Under the pieces are notes generated by a model. The model searched no databases. It had not been told where the DNA came from and was given only the letters and a program-made list of their open reading frames with translations. Positions 12,501 through 21,540 of a stretch of 64,000 bases of DNA are shown one piece after another (position 1 is the first letter of the stretch; each line of letters opens with the position of its first letter). This DNA comes from Polytrichum commune (lineage: Eukaryota; Streptophyta; Polytrichopsida; Polytrichales; Polytrichaceae): contig OX485806.1 in the NCBI GenBank assembly GCA_950295325.1, positions 56,787,169-56,851,168 on the forward strand. The letters run 5' to 3'. Position numbers and translations under genes: made by a program.

Positions 12501-13267
12501 AGGCACCTCATGTACCGGACGGCGATTGGAAGTTGATGAACGTTGCAAGCGAAGGTGAGGTGCCAAAATACATTAAGGTGGGCAAACAATTGAGTGAGGA
12601 GGAAGTGGAAGGCGTAAAAGGATTGGTAAGAGAGTTTCGTGATGTCTTTGCTTGGTCATATGAAGATTTGGGTAATGGAATACCAATTGAGGTTGCAAGT
12701 CATTCTATCCCTTTGATTCACGGGTCAAAACCCGTGAGACAAAGACAAAGGCCAATGAATCCTCGACTTGAGTTGTTGGTGAGGAAAGAACTAGAGAAAT
12801 TGATACGGGCCGGATTTATTCAACCCGTTGAACTTACGACATGGGTCTCACCAATGGTGATTGTTCGTAAAAAGAATGGAAAATTGAGGGTTTGTATTGA
12901 TTATAGGGCCTTAAACAAGGTCACCATAAAGGACCATTTTCCGCTTCCTTTTATAAATAATATTTTAGAGGAGGTAGCTTGTCACGCTATGTATTCATTT
13001 GCGGATGGATATTCCGGATACAACCAAATTCATGTTGTGCAAGGAGATTGGTATAAAACGGCGTTCACCACACCTTGGGGAACATTCATTTATATTGTGA
13101 TGCCCTTTGGATTATGTAATGCTCCGGCGACATTCCAAAGGGCGATGACGTATATTTTTGCCGATCTTTTGCATAAATCGATGGCCGTCTTCATTGATGA
13201 TTTTTGTGTACATGGTTCGAAAGAGAGTCACTTTGAGGACTTACGAGCTTGTTTCGAACGTTGCTGA
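9503..13267 (+). CDS. gag-pol: Gag - protease - N-terminal RT of Tat-like element (1254 aa, ends at a premature TGA)
   Basis: Gag core (FPSFDGNPNQDPRAHIQSF to about residue 240) packages the RNA. Two zinc knuckles follow: C367-x2-C-x4-H-x4-C380, and a shorter CX2CX3HX4C at 423-435. An aspartic protease has its catalytic motif VDGGS at D723 and the ILGRP-like LLLGRPW near 797-801. The RT then starts: AWSYED (1050-1055), SPMVIVRKKNGKLRVCIDYR (1116-1135), the first catalytic Asp in FADGYSGYNQI (D1168), MPFGLCNAPATFQRAM (1200-1215) and FIDD (1230-1233). TGA at 13265-13267 stops translation just after FIDD; the next codons continue RT homology in the same frame (EYHVSLNPEK), so the stop is a disabling mutation and not the natural end. 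Start chosen at the ATG after the A-rich leader. Confidence 0.9.
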   Translation: MRGSSSSNRRVTRSQTTNQFHLGEVQREEQGESRPSVPIMASQPPDPPPITLITSTLPVVQPVGLPPATPMVPFPSFDGNPNQDPRAHIQSFSNAVVMSLVNDDRYALLWFSSTLKGKALEWFWSNPTASFPTWTSLRDAFLRKFETVVDQRGALIVLSQLKQREDETITEFVRRFKLVKDRCDAARLEENTILGFFLEALQERVLREVLMQDPTTVQQAMDAALMVERLDQRVNKVRYGEVSMPQYLPVSTKVNPPSEVFISSHAPVIPYGVRPPQVNSEYSTPLITPLLPSSMPSRSLEATSKIGDGDVESKFSNMRQELLDTMKEVMHQQFVTMSEQMSCMMQDKLQYRPPSQESGHVQTGYWCTGCGQHGHTVAYCPTRRPNTPPRSRSYGGSFNNAGPSRRWDPTNRGSGSQDASPRCSNCNGYHPTDQCNQPDKVITLTPPMRNPDQIRANHEGQRRPFDPRPVEPPNRSLFYTNGNTPKVLPRQNEPSHVVESRPVVEEINQAYRPPHATKVSFQDARMEKSSEIPSSSANLVQVVEVEDMSFKSKEKGDRESYAVLTRGRRGSEELTPALGEVRPDTYVLPHLTELEKVVNDAHDMINEDNMINRESFPRVIPEILVSPKVRESDRRSLSHKIASSNPYDVWDELSHLNANISVAQLMEVSPIIKKAIQKGVARRRRTRSNPITLVARTDVKVDPGPVLVEVSIVDKVVPFCLVDGGSAVNIMPWSTMEKLGLKLSGPSTVNITMADQRNVRPKGVIKKLKVSTGGEVYELDFQVLRFGDLNRSYPLLLGRPWLKLSNAVTDWAKGCITYGSRDNRTKVRTKPRNSKRAEHEIDSSSDSSYDSNEETDGDANDSYYAKEEKQKNEDGVGPLKCLGPGLYGWEADDEFVEWLRANPTSEGEDNSSMYVGVIEFCEELDFNDECPDLATLVDDITWEDVCNVEVDGTMIYELESLMDEEEVCPPPRLLKTPTGTKVVTDELQGVVKDWNPIPNEAPHVPDGDWKLMNVASEGEVPKYIKVGKQLSEEEVEGVKGLVREFRDVFAWSYEDLGNGIPIEVASHSIPLIHGSKPVRQRQRPMNPRLELLVRKELEKLIRAGFIQPVELTTWVSPMVIVRKKNGKLRVCIDYRALNKVTIKDHFPLPFINNILEEVACHAMYSFADGYSGYNQIHVVQGDWYKTAFTTPWGTFIYIVMPFGLCNAPATFQRAMTYIFADLLHKSMAVFIDDFCVHGSKESHFEDLRACFERC

Positions 13268-15313
13268 GAATATCATGTGTCTCTTAATCCCGAGAAGACC
13301 ATTTTGTTTGTTTTACGTGGTATCTTGCTAGGGCACTTGGTCTCGGAGGAGGGTAGGTCACCGGACCCCGACAAGGTAAAGGTAATCGCCGAACTTCCGC
13401 CACCGATGAATGTACCAAAGGTGCGTAGTGCATTGGGCCATATTGGATGGTATCGTGAGGCTATCGAGGATTATGCCAACACGGCTATTCCTCTCACAAA
13501 CCTAACAAAGAAGGATGTTCCGTTTATGTGGACTCAAGAATGTCAAAATGCGTTTGACATTTTGAAAGGTAAGCTCACGAGCGCCCCTTGTCTTATTTCT
13601 CCCAATTGGGACCTACCGTTTCATATCTATTGCGATGCTTCTAATTTTGCGGTGGGTAGTGCTCTTTGCCAACCATTCGGAGATGAGAAGAAAGACCGTC
13701 CTATAGCCTTTGCTAGTAGGCAACTTACGGGAGCGGAACAAAATTATTCCACAACGGAGCGTGAGGCTTTGGCCATGGTATTTTCGATTAAAAAATATCG
13801 ACATTATATTTTGTTGAGCAAAGTTGTGTTTTATGTGGATCATATGGCTTTACGTTATCTTGTTAACAAACCCGATTTAAGTGGACGGATTGCTCGTTGG
13901 GTGTTATTGTTACAAGAGTTTGACTATGAGGTGGTGTACAAACCCGGGAGGATGCATCTCCAAGCGGATCACTTGTCGCGGATTTCCGAGGAAGTATCGA
14001 CGGGTGAAGGAATTGATGACGAATTTCCGGATGCGGCACTCTTTGCGGTATCCTCTGTACCAATGTGGTACAATCACATTGCGGAGTTTTTAAGCACCCA
14101 AACAATGCCAGAGACTTTGTCCAAGATTGAGCGTCGGAAGGTCCGAATTCAAAGCCGACATTTTGCTTTGATTTCCGGTAAACTATACCGACGGGGGATG
14201 GACGGAATGCTTCGAAGATGCATTGATATCGGAGAAGTACCTAAGGTGTTGGAGGCGGCTCATGATAGCCCTTGTGGAGGACATTTTGCGGGAATGTTGA
14301 CCGCACATAAGGCACTTCGAGCGGGATACTATTGGCCGACAATGTTTCAAGATTCTTACGACCATGCTCGAAAATGTGACTCGTGCCAACGGTATTCCCG
14401 CAAGGATGTGGGACTTGGTATGCCACTTCAACCTTCTTTACCTTTGGCTCCGTTTGAGAAGTGGGGTATTGACTATGTGGGTCAAGTGCATCCCGCATCA
14501 TCAAGACAAATGAGCTACATTGTAGTGGCAACGGAATATTTGACGAAATGGGCGGAAGCAAAAGCAGTGAAGAAGGACGATGCCAAGACTACCGCCATGT
14601 TTTTGTACGACAACATCATCACTCGGTTTGGTTGTCCTAAGGTATTGGTAAGTGACCGTGGATCGCACTTTGTGAATGAAATGATCGCGGAATTGACCGC
14701 GCATTTCAAGATCGATCATCGATTTTCGGCTCCTTACCACCCTCAAACGAACGGGCAAACGGAACGGACAAATCAAACCTTATGTAGGATTTTACGCAAG
14801 ACCGTGGACGATTCAAAGAGAGATTGGGATTTGAAGCTCCCGGCCGCTCTTTGGGCCTATCGCACGACCTACAAGGTTACTACACATACTACTCCATTTT
14901 CTTTGGTTTATGGAATTGAAGCAATTTTACCTATTGAATTTGAAGTGCAAACTTTGCGAATTGCGGTGGAGGAGAGATTGGATGCTTCAAAATCCATTGA
15001 GCACCGGTTGGAGGTTCTAGAAGAATTGAGCGAGGCCCGGATGTTGAGTGCGCAACATATTGAGACATATCAACGACGTCGGAAGGTTGCTTTTGATAAG
15101 AAGCAAAAGATTCGTTCTTTCAAAGTGGGGCAATGGGTGTTACTAAGGGATGATAGGCACAAAGATTTTCCGGGAAAATTTGATGCCCTTTGGTTAGGTC
15201 CTTATGTGGTCAGAGAGTTGTTTGCCAACGGTTCATTGTTGTTAGAGACGTTGGCGGGAGACATTTTTCCAATCCGTACGAGTGGTGAGAGATGCAAGGA
15301 CTACAAAGTATGA
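13268..15313 (+). CDS. pol: C-terminal RT - RNase H - integrase of Tat-like element (downstream of premature stop)
   Basis: Open in the same frame as the upstream part up to TGA at 15311-15313. Numbered from the GTG at 13277: RT thumb/connection (GILLGHLVSEEGRS, ALGHIGWYR) to about 90; RNase H with D120 (YCDASNF), E161 (TEREAL), D188 (VDHMAL) and D231 (QADHLSR), all four acidic residues present; integrase zinc finger H329-x6-H336...C367-x2-C370; integrase core D399 (GIDYVG), D460 (VSDRGSHF) and E496 (NGQTERTNQ), a D-x35-E spacing; and a C-terminal GPYVV motif (641-645). No chromodomain follows. The domains look intact, so without the upstream TGA the product would be full length. No ATG near the start suggests it is not expressed alone. 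Confidence 0.88.
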   Translation, partial: EYHVSLNPEKTILFVLRGILLGHLVSEEGRSPDPDKVKVIAELPPPMNVPKVRSALGHIGWYREAIEDYANTAIPLTNLTKKDVPFMWTQECQNAFDILKGKLTSAPCLISPNWDLPFHIYCDASNFAVGSALCQPFGDEKKDRPIAFASRQLTGAEQNYSTTEREALAMVFSIKKYRHYILLSKVVFYVDHMALRYLVNKPDLSGRIARWVLLLQEFDYEVVYKPGRMHLQADHLSRISEEVSTGEGIDDEFPDAALFAVSSVPMWYNHIAEFLSTQTMPETLSKIERRKVRIQSRHFALISGKLYRRGMDGMLRRCIDIGEVPKVLEAAHDSPCGGHFAGMLTAHKALRAGYYWPTMFQDSYDHARKCDSCQRYSRKDVGLGMPLQPSLPLAPFEKWGIDYVGQVHPASSRQMSYIVVATEYLTKWAEAKAVKKDDAKTTAMFLYDNIITRFGCPKVLVSDRGSHFVNEMIAELTAHFKIDHRFSAPYHPQTNGQTERTNQTLCRILRKTVDDSKRDWDLKLPAALWAYRTTYKVTTHTTPFSLVYGIEAILPIEFEVQTLRIAVEERLDASKSIEHRLEVLEELSEARMLSAQHIETYQRRRKVAFDKKQKIRSFKVGQWVLLRDDRHKDFPGKFDALWLGPYVVRELFANGSLLLETLAGDIFPIRTSGERCKDYKV

Positions 15314-15782
15314 GATACCTAGGTATAGGTTACTAGGACTAGATTACATGTTCTAGGTCATGTTTGGTTTTGTTTTATTTGGTATTCTGAGTGAGTGAGA
15401 TTTGTGTGCCAAGCTAGGAATTTAGGGTCCTTTGTGATAGATTTGGATTTATTAAACCGAACCTAAAGAGGGGAGGAAGTTAAAATAGTTATCTCAAGTA
15501 ATATTATTGCTAAGGGGGTCCGAACCCACTCCGTTGGGGGAGGCTGATGGGTTTAACAATTTATTGTCTTGGGTATAATTTCTTTAGTCCAAACCCACTC
15601 CGTTGGGGGAGGAAGGCGGTTTTGAAATATTTATTATCTATAGGTCCAAGCCACTCCGATTGGGGCGGACATTCCCTCTTCGTTTGTTTTTTTGTGCAGG
15701 GTGACCGTGATTGAATGGATGCGCGAAGCAAGAGGGATTCGTTATGGTTTTACAAACCAACCCCAAATGGTGCGCCACTATA
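15314..15782 (+). other. 3' untranslated region of Tat-like element with three diverged GC-rich repeats
   Basis: No ORF. Three related blocks centred on CCCACTCCGTTGGGGGAGG lie at 15518-15543, 15587-15612 and 15643-15668, each followed by an AT-rich stretch with TTATTRTCTT-like sequence. They contain the only strong purine runs (GGGGGAGG; also AAGAGGGGAGGAAG at about 15466). The 12 bases directly before the 3' LTR (GCGCCACTATA) are not purine-rich, so a standard polypurine tract next to the LTR is not evident. Confidence 0.7.
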
Positions 15783-17256
15783 TGTGAAGGTTTATTTTGA
15801 TTCCTTTATCGAATTAACCTAATATAAGTGGTAAATAGACTTTAGATAGTAAATATGAGGTCGGTTAGGTAAGTTGGGAGTTAGAAACTAGCCTAGTAAG
15901 TAAATCCTAATAGGACAAGCATTAACGGAATATTATAGGACTATGTGAGGATTGACTTAGCTAGGGCAAGATTTAAGTGGTTGGTAAGGCTAAGATTGAC
16001 TTAGCTAAGGGCTAAATCCAAAGTGACTACGCGACAACGGGTTAAAGGAGTGGAGCAAAACAACGTGGACTAGATGGATGCACGTTTGACCAAGCCGATT
16101 CGCTTCGACGAGAGAAGATCCAAGTTGACAAGTGTCTTTGGGCACTACTAAGTCAAAATGGATCTAAGCGGATCCAATGCGAAAGATCAACAAAGTCTAA
16201 GCGGATCCAATGCGAAAGATCAACAAAGCCTAAACGGATCCAATGCGAGGGTAGACGTGGCAAGACGGAATACCACGGAGTGTCTACCTCGACCACCTAT
16301 TTAAGAGGCATCGAAACTCCATCAAACATTACCACTATTCCACTTCATCGGTCTCGGGCCCTTCGAGCCTCAACCTTCTCGACGCTTAGTATCTATCTCG
16401 CCAACTTAGGTGTCCCCGACTTCTATTAGTAGTTAGTAGTTAGTAGTTAGTAGGGGGAGTGGTTGTACTCCTTGAGAAGGAGTAAGTGTTTCTATCTTTC
16501 AAATAAAATATTCTCTTATAGTTTTATTAGTATTTTCCTCTTTGTATGACATTCACATTCCTCACCTCTTCTTTACTTGTTAGTGAAGCAACCTTAGTTT
16601 ATATAGAATGAAAATTAGTTAGCAACTTGAATCATATAGGACAGCGTACTTTAGAGGATTGCCACGTCTTACCAATAAATCTGATTTCAATTTATTTTAT
16701 ATGCATAGATAGATAATAAAATTGTCTTTCCAACAAAATTAGTTTCATGCACATCTAAAATTCTGTCTAGAAGTTATAAGTGTTTCCGTGAGACAGCTCC
16801 TGATGTAGCACTGCTGACTTTGAAGCTTCACCCCGGTTAGCTGGTTGGGCCATTTTCTACAAGTTTTATATTTCTAGGTAGGACTTGAAGTTATCTATCC
16901 TTGCATCCTAATCTTGCGTAAAACTAAAACTCTGTCCAAAAGTTATGAGGGTTTCCGTGAGGCAGCTCATGTATTTCTTCTTTCTTCATATTCCTTTTTG
17001 ATTAGTTAGAAGTTTTATTAAGCATTTGGTATTCTTTGCATTGATTTTTAGTAGTTTAGCTACATTAAAAGGGTCTAGGTTGCCTATTCCAAGGTAACTA
17101 AGCTTAAGTTGGACTAATCGGATACTTAAGAGGCTAACTATTATCTTTTCTCTCAAAAAGACTTTCGAATCTTATAAAATGTATTTGTGAACGAAAAGTA
17201 AGCACGACTCAACCCTTTGGCTTGGAAACCAAGGGGGTTGCCTACTTTACCTCACA
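15783..17256 (+). repeat. 3' LTR of Tat-like element
   Basis: 1474 bp, same length and ends as 7501-8974, with a single substitution at 16326 (A for G). Ends TACCTCACA at 17256 and is followed by the AAGGG duplication. Confidence 0.97.
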
Positions 17257-17261
17257 AAGGG
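17257..17261. repeat. Target site duplication AAGGG (right)
   Basis: Second copy of the 5-bp target duplicated on insertion of the Tat-like element; see 7496-7500 and the empty site at 59208-59212. Confidence 0.97.
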
Positions 17262-17270
17262 GGACCCCGG
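17262..17270 (+). mobile_element. Last 9 bp of the forward LTR head fragment
   Basis: GGACCCCGG continues the F LTR head of 7451-7500 after the insertion. The next base, 17271, starts an LTR in the opposite direction. Confidence 0.8.
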
Positions 17271-18243
17271 TGTCGCAACCCTTGCTAGCCCCCCTTGACA
17301 ATCTTGCCAATTTTCAATTCTAGCAAAGGTTACGAGTGCTAACCATTCGCATTCCGCCATGCTAATGATTAGCTCCTCCTAGCCCGGACCTTATAGTTCA
17401 TAGGAGGGAACCAACCCTCCTACTTTGCTTTCGGGACTCACCCCTTAATTGGTAACCCATTCCTAGATGTGGACTTCCATCCATGGAAGTCCAATCCCAT
17501 GTTGATCATCGCGTTGCCGGAGCAACACTACAACAACCCGAACCATACTAGGCAACTATGGCCTCACAATGGGCCAATGCCCATGGAGGCCTTGCCGTTC
17601 GGCCTCGGGTGGGTGAGGCCACACCACCTCACCCATATAAGCCTCTAGGACTTCATGCGGGGCCCCTACCCCACCGTCAACCAACCTCTTGTCTCTCTAC
17701 CAAGAGTTGGGGCCAAGTGGACATTTTCCCTTAGCTGCTGGGCCTAGAACCCCCCAGCAGCTTCAGACCATCATAACTTCCTTGTATGATGTCTGATCAT
17801 AACAACCAACCACTCCATCTTCATCTAGGCTTCACGTAGATGCCGATGGACTCCTCACTTGCCCCATTTGGGCAAGTATTGAGGAACTTATGCCTGTTTG
17901 AACCTTGGCAGTCCCGGGAATCACTCCCAGGCACTGCTGTACCAGGGCGCTGTCCCGGGACAGCGCCCCACTCAAATGGCCATAACTCCTAGCTCACACC
18001 TCCGATTGAGGTGTTCTTGAGCTTTCTAGAATCACCGCGCCATGAGCTACGCATAACTCATGGCCTTACCCTTGTGCCTCCTAGTCTTCGTGGGTGGGAG
18101 GCGTCCCCAACGCCCGGGGCCCTCACCCACACTAGGATCACTTGGGCCCTCTCACCAACGGCGCCACAAGTCCCGGGTGTCACTCCGGGGTCCCCCTTGT
18201 GCCCATGGTGTTTCGGCCACTCCTCATGGAGAGGTGCGCGACA
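17271..18243 (-). repeat. Chromovirus LTR 1, minus orientation (3' LTR of internal copy 1)
   Basis: 973 bp reading TGTCGCAACCC...GGTGCGCGACA on the plus strand; ends are the 6-bp inverted repeat TGTCGC/GCGACA. Matched by 23303-24276, 28582-29242 (partial) and 59222-60194. GC-rich with several dyads: a stem around GGACTTCCAT-CC-ATGGAAGTCC (17471-17492), a GCTGCTGGG/CCCAGCAGC stem near 17734-17762 and a perfect palindrome at 17945-17968. Apparent ORFs inside are not conserved genes. Confidence 0.93.
17945..17968. other. Perfect 24-bp palindrome in chromovirus LTR
   Basis: Half-site GGGCGCTGTCCC is followed directly by its reverse complement with no spacer. Also present at 23978-24001 and 59896-59919. 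It lies just beyond the point where the partial R LTR breaks off at 29242. Confidence 0.95.
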
Positions 18244-18257
18244 CTCACCCCCACCAA
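18244..18257 (-). other. Polypurine tract of chromovirus copy 1
   Basis: On the minus strand TGGTGGGGGTGAG lies directly before the 3' LTR start TGTCGC, the expected place for the plus-strand primer. Same sequence at 60195-60208 in unit 2; missing in internal copy 2 because of a deletion. Confidence 0.75.
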
Positions 18258-19094
18258 ACGGAGTCGATGCCCTCATCGACTATACTCGTAGTCGGCACAC
18301 CAATTCTCAAGTTGCCATCCTCTATGGTGCGGCATTGTGTTTACCTTAGGGCGCGACCCCCACAATGCATCTTCAAATTTGGCATAGTCCCAAAGGTGTC
18401 GTTCCTAGGTGGTCCGTTAGCGACCTTGGATCTCTCATCCAAAGACCTAACCTATACTAGACCCACCTACTTTGGGACTCACTTGGGTTGCCCCTCCTTT
18501 GGGGCCTCCCCCGTTAGGCTCCACTAGCCTAACGTGACACATCTAGGCGAGACCTCAACGCTTCCACTAAGTTGTCTCGGTTGCAACTCCGAGATGGCTT
18601 TCCATTGTTAAGCCACGCCTCGATCGCACTGGGGTGATGCCAAGTCCCGCCCGACTCGGTTCCCACTTTGCTCTTTCGAGACATGGGTTCATGACTCCCA
18701 TGCGCCAACTCTCGTTAGCTCGTGGGTAGCACTTTTATGAGCACGCGCCATCACCTTGTCCCCGCCCGGACAAGCCCACAACTAAGAAGTTTATTGGTTT
18801 TATCCAAGGCCCCTCCAAGCCATGGCCCCAATTACTCGGCTTACCCAACCTAGTTTGGCATGTCTATTCCCCCTCTTCCATTAACCAAGCACAAGTACAA
18901 GACTAGGACCTCATCTCATACTTTTCTCTTTGCACCACTAAAGTTTGGACTTTATTCCTTCAAGCCAAAGAACAAATACATGCTGTGGAGTAATTAGCCT
19001 CGAAGCTAAGTGTGCTACTAGCGTCTCTCCCCCACTAAAGGAGATTGATGTCCTCATCAATGCCTACGCTTCATTTCATTGGAGTGTCTAGCCT
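18258..19094 (-). other. Chromovirus 3' untranslated / spacer region, copy 1
   Basis: Between the chromodomain remnant and the polypurine tract. No domain recognised in any frame. About 520 bp of it (18244-18763) are absent from internal copy 2, where the LTR end joins directly to CGCCCGGACAAGCCC. Confidence 0.6.
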
Positions 19095-19462
19095 TAGTTT
19101 CTTCAAAGTGCTTTACCAATTCCTTGCCGTTCATCATGTCTCTTGCCGCTACCCAAACGGCTTCTTTCTCATGGTATCCTCACCATTTCACCAAGTACTT
19201 CTTTGTACATTTTCTTTCATTTTTACTTGGGCTTCCTACACTTGAGGATGCCCTCCTACCTCATGTTCCAAATGACGTCCACAAGGTGGGGAGGTGGCCT
19301 AATCACTTGTTTGTGATCGGGCCACAAGGTGTCGTCCTTAAATCGTTTTAGGAATGAGACATGAAATGTGGGATGCACTTTGATCTTGGGCGGTAATTCC
19401 AACTTATATATGTCCTTGAACACTTGTTCCACAATGGAAAACGGAGCTCCAATTTTGGACAT
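19095..19462 (-). pseudogene. pol: Chromodomain and integrase C-terminus, broken (copy 1)
   Basis: Minus-strand reading gives the integrase C-terminal stretch KIKVHPTFHVSFLK within 19256-19462, typical of plant chromoviruses. A diverged chromodomain follows: GILKCRKPK, then after a frameshift KKYLVKW-stop-GYHEKEAVWVAARDM and ELVKHFE. The YLVKW..GY, E..W and final F pattern is that of chromodomains, which bind modified histone tails and guide integration to heterochromatin. Stops and a frameshift show it is dead. The same in-frame TGA after KW is present in copy 2. Confidence 0.75.
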
Positions 19463-20473
19463 GAACTTTGGAGTGAGGCCTTCCGGCTAGGTGAAGTTGT
19501 TCACATTCAACAACACCTTCTGGCCCACCTCATTCTCCACTTCGCGTCTTCCGGCATTGACTTGCACTCCGTAGCACCTTCGGGCTTTCTCCACCAACAA
19601 CTTGGTCATCTCCAAGACTTGTTTACCATCCTTGGCCAAATCGTCACCATCTTGGTTAAACTCTAGTGTTCAATGTGCCCCCTCGAGAGCTAGGTTAATA
19701 GGTTGGAGCGCATCCACTCCATAAGCCACCACGAAAGACCACCCCTTGGTAGTCAAGTGCGTGGCTATATTGCAATTACACTCCGCTCGACCCACATAGT
19801 CCACCCAATCTCCTTGGTCCGCCCCCACCAAGTTCCTCAAGTATTGCTTCAAGACTCCATTCACACGTTCCGTTTTCCCATCCATTTGGGAATGCAAGGC
19901 CGTGCTAAACTTTAGTTTCATTCCGACCTCCTTAGAGAAATGCATTGAAAATGCACTTGTGAAATTTGGATCTTGATCCCACACAATCACTTTTGGCAAC
20001 CCGTGGTGCCTCAACCATCATTTGAGAAAAGGCTATGCGGTCTCCAACGCGGTGGCGGTTCCCACAATCGGCACCATGTGTGCCAACTTGGCAAACCGCT
20101 CTACCATCAACAAGATGGTATCATACCCATGTGTCTCCGGCAAACTTGTGATCGAATCCATGCACATAGTATGCCATGGCGCCGACGGGATAGGCAACGG
20201 TTGCAAGAAACCGCCTTGCTTTTGGTAAGAGGCTCGGTTCACTTGGCACTTTATTCACGCCTTCACAAAGTGGGTTATATCCTCCTTTATGCACCGCCAA
20301 TGGTACCTCCATGACACCATTCTATGGCGGTTTTTTCTTTCTCCTCTATGGCTGGCAATAGGACTATCACATTTTTCCTTCAAAACCGATAGCCTCAACT
20401 TGCCTTGAGGCACATACACCCGACTTTGCTTACACTTGAACAATCCGTCCACCAACTTAACCTCTTTGAGCAC
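19463..20473 (-). pseudogene. pol: Integrase remnant (copy 1)
   Basis: Reading 5' to 3' on the minus strand: a zinc-finger region with VPQGKLRLSVLKE and ASHRGERKNRHR (20255-20473); the first core Asp in PWHTMCMDSITSLPE (20033-20242); and the second core block GLPKVIVWDQDPNF with HSQMDGKTERVN (19670-20014), which hold the other Asp and the Glu. Frameshifts separate the blocks and a stop ends the last one after LALEGAH. Copy 2 keeps a longer reading of this part (25002-25529). Confidence 0.85.
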
Positions 20474-20869
20474 CTTGCTCTTGCGAAGCTCACCTAAAAG
20501 CTTTTGTGCCTCGGGGTAGTTAATTTACCCCTCCCGTATCTTGCATCACAAGTTTCCTTTGCCGGCACACATTAGCCACAAGGTTTGGATGGTTCTCATT
20601 ACTTGGAACTCATCCGGTCTACTTAGCGCATCCGGCACCACATTTCCATGGTCCGGTTTGTGGACCAAATCCACCTTCATAAGCGCCAAACTATCATGCC
20701 ACCGCAATGACTTGGCGCTCACTTGTGCTTGTATACGTTAAAATACTTTTAGGACACATTGTCCATGTAGACCTTTGCTTTGTGCGACCCCAAATAATGT
20801 TGCCACATCTTCAAGCAATGCACTACGGCAAAGAAGTTCTTTGTCATGAGTTGGTTGTCTTCTTTGACA
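20474..20869 (-). pseudogene. pol: RNase H C-terminal half, broken (copy 1)
   Basis: Minus-strand fragments read VYMDN near 20765-20780 and a KPDHGNVVPDALSR-like block around 20600-20670, which match the end of the plant gypsy RNase H. Interrupted by several frame changes. Lies between integrase and the repeated RNase H segments. Confidence 0.6.
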
Positions 20870-21540
20870 ACCATCGAGCCTCAAGCCCCCATATGCAAAG
20901 GCCATCCATCTTACATTAACAATCCATCATTGGCAAAGTTACTCGCCCCCGTATGCACCTCAAAAGGTTTGTCAAACTCCATGAACTTGAGCACGGGCGG
21001 TGAAGAAAACTTGCTCTTAAGCTCCCCAAAGACTTGGTGACAAGGCTAGTCCCACTGTTGGGATAGCCATTTCTTTCACAAGTCGGACAAGGTCTTACAA
21101 CTATCGAGCTTCATGCTCCCATGTGCAATGGCCATATTTTTTTTTTTACATCCACATCTGCCAAATAAAGTCTTTCGCCCCCATATGCACCTCAAAAGGT
21201 ATGTCAAACTCCGCGAACTTGAGCACGGGCGGCGAAGAGAACTTCGTCTTAAGCTCCTCAATGGCTTGGTGGCACGGCTCATCCCACTCTTGGGATAGCC
21301 ATTTCTTGCACAAGCCGGACAAGGTTCGACAACCATGGAGCTTAATGCTCTCATAAGCAATGGTCATCCATCTTGGATCAACATCCGCCAATGATAAAGT
21401 CCTTCGTCTCCATGTGCACCTCAAAATGCTTATGAAAACCCGGAAACTTAACCACATCTTGTGAAGAGAACTTGCTCTTGAGCTTTCCAAGGGCTTGGTG
21501 ACAAGGCTCATCCCACTCTTGGGATAGCCATTTTCCTCAA
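20870..21540 (-). repeat. About 231-bp tandem triplication of an RNase H segment (copy 1)
   Basis: Plus-strand marker CATCGAGCTTCATGCTCCCA (with variation) recurs at about 20870, 21103 and 21332, each followed by GCAATGGCCAT and later CTCAAAAGGT...GAACTTGAGCACGGGCGG. On the minus strand each unit encodes a version of ELKTKFSSPPVLKF...FDIPFEVHMGA, the start of RNase H. The catalytic Asp expected in HTDAS is replaced by Gly in readable units. The same triplication is in copy 2 and unit 2, so it is older than their separation. Confidence 0.8.

Larger units (their letters stand above)
7501..17256 (+). mobile_element. Young Tat/Ogre-like Ty3/gypsy LTR retrotransposon, 9756 bp
   Basis: Complete element: 1474-bp LTRs at both ends, PBS at 8978, a small ORF at 9041-9445, gag-protease-RT-RNase H-integrase from 9503 to 15313, a 470-bp 3' untranslated stretch and a 5-bp AAGGG target duplication. 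Seen directly: LTR ends TGTGA...TCACA, one mismatch between LTRs, and an empty site in the duplicate unit. Assignment to the Tat group rests on the AWSYED block upstream of RT, the DGGS protease motif, no chromodomain after integrase and an extra ORF before gag; this is by recall of family features, not a tree. One in-frame TGA in RT makes it probably non-autonomous. Confidence 0.92.

Noticed and set aside
9041-15313. Programmed frameshift or readthrough joining the extra ORF, gag and pol
   Set aside because: The extra ORF and gag are separated by three stops in the same frame, and the pol interruption lies inside RT rather than at a gag-pol border, so neither looks programmed.
15460-15480. 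AAGAGGGGAGGAAG as the polypurine tract of the Tat-like element
   Set aside because: It lies about 300 bp before the LTR boundary, which is fixed by the target duplication; normal plus-strand priming needs an adjacent tract.
18011-18527. 112- and 155-codon plus-strand open frames, repeated at 59962-60478
   Set aside because: They lie in the chromovirus LTR and its 3' spacer, opposite to the element's direction, and are interrupted or changed in the other LTR copy (24044-24421).
19973-20314. Plus-strand open frames across the chromovirus internal region
   Set aside because: Shadows of the minus-strand pol remnants, whose integrase and RNase H motifs are clear on the minus strand.
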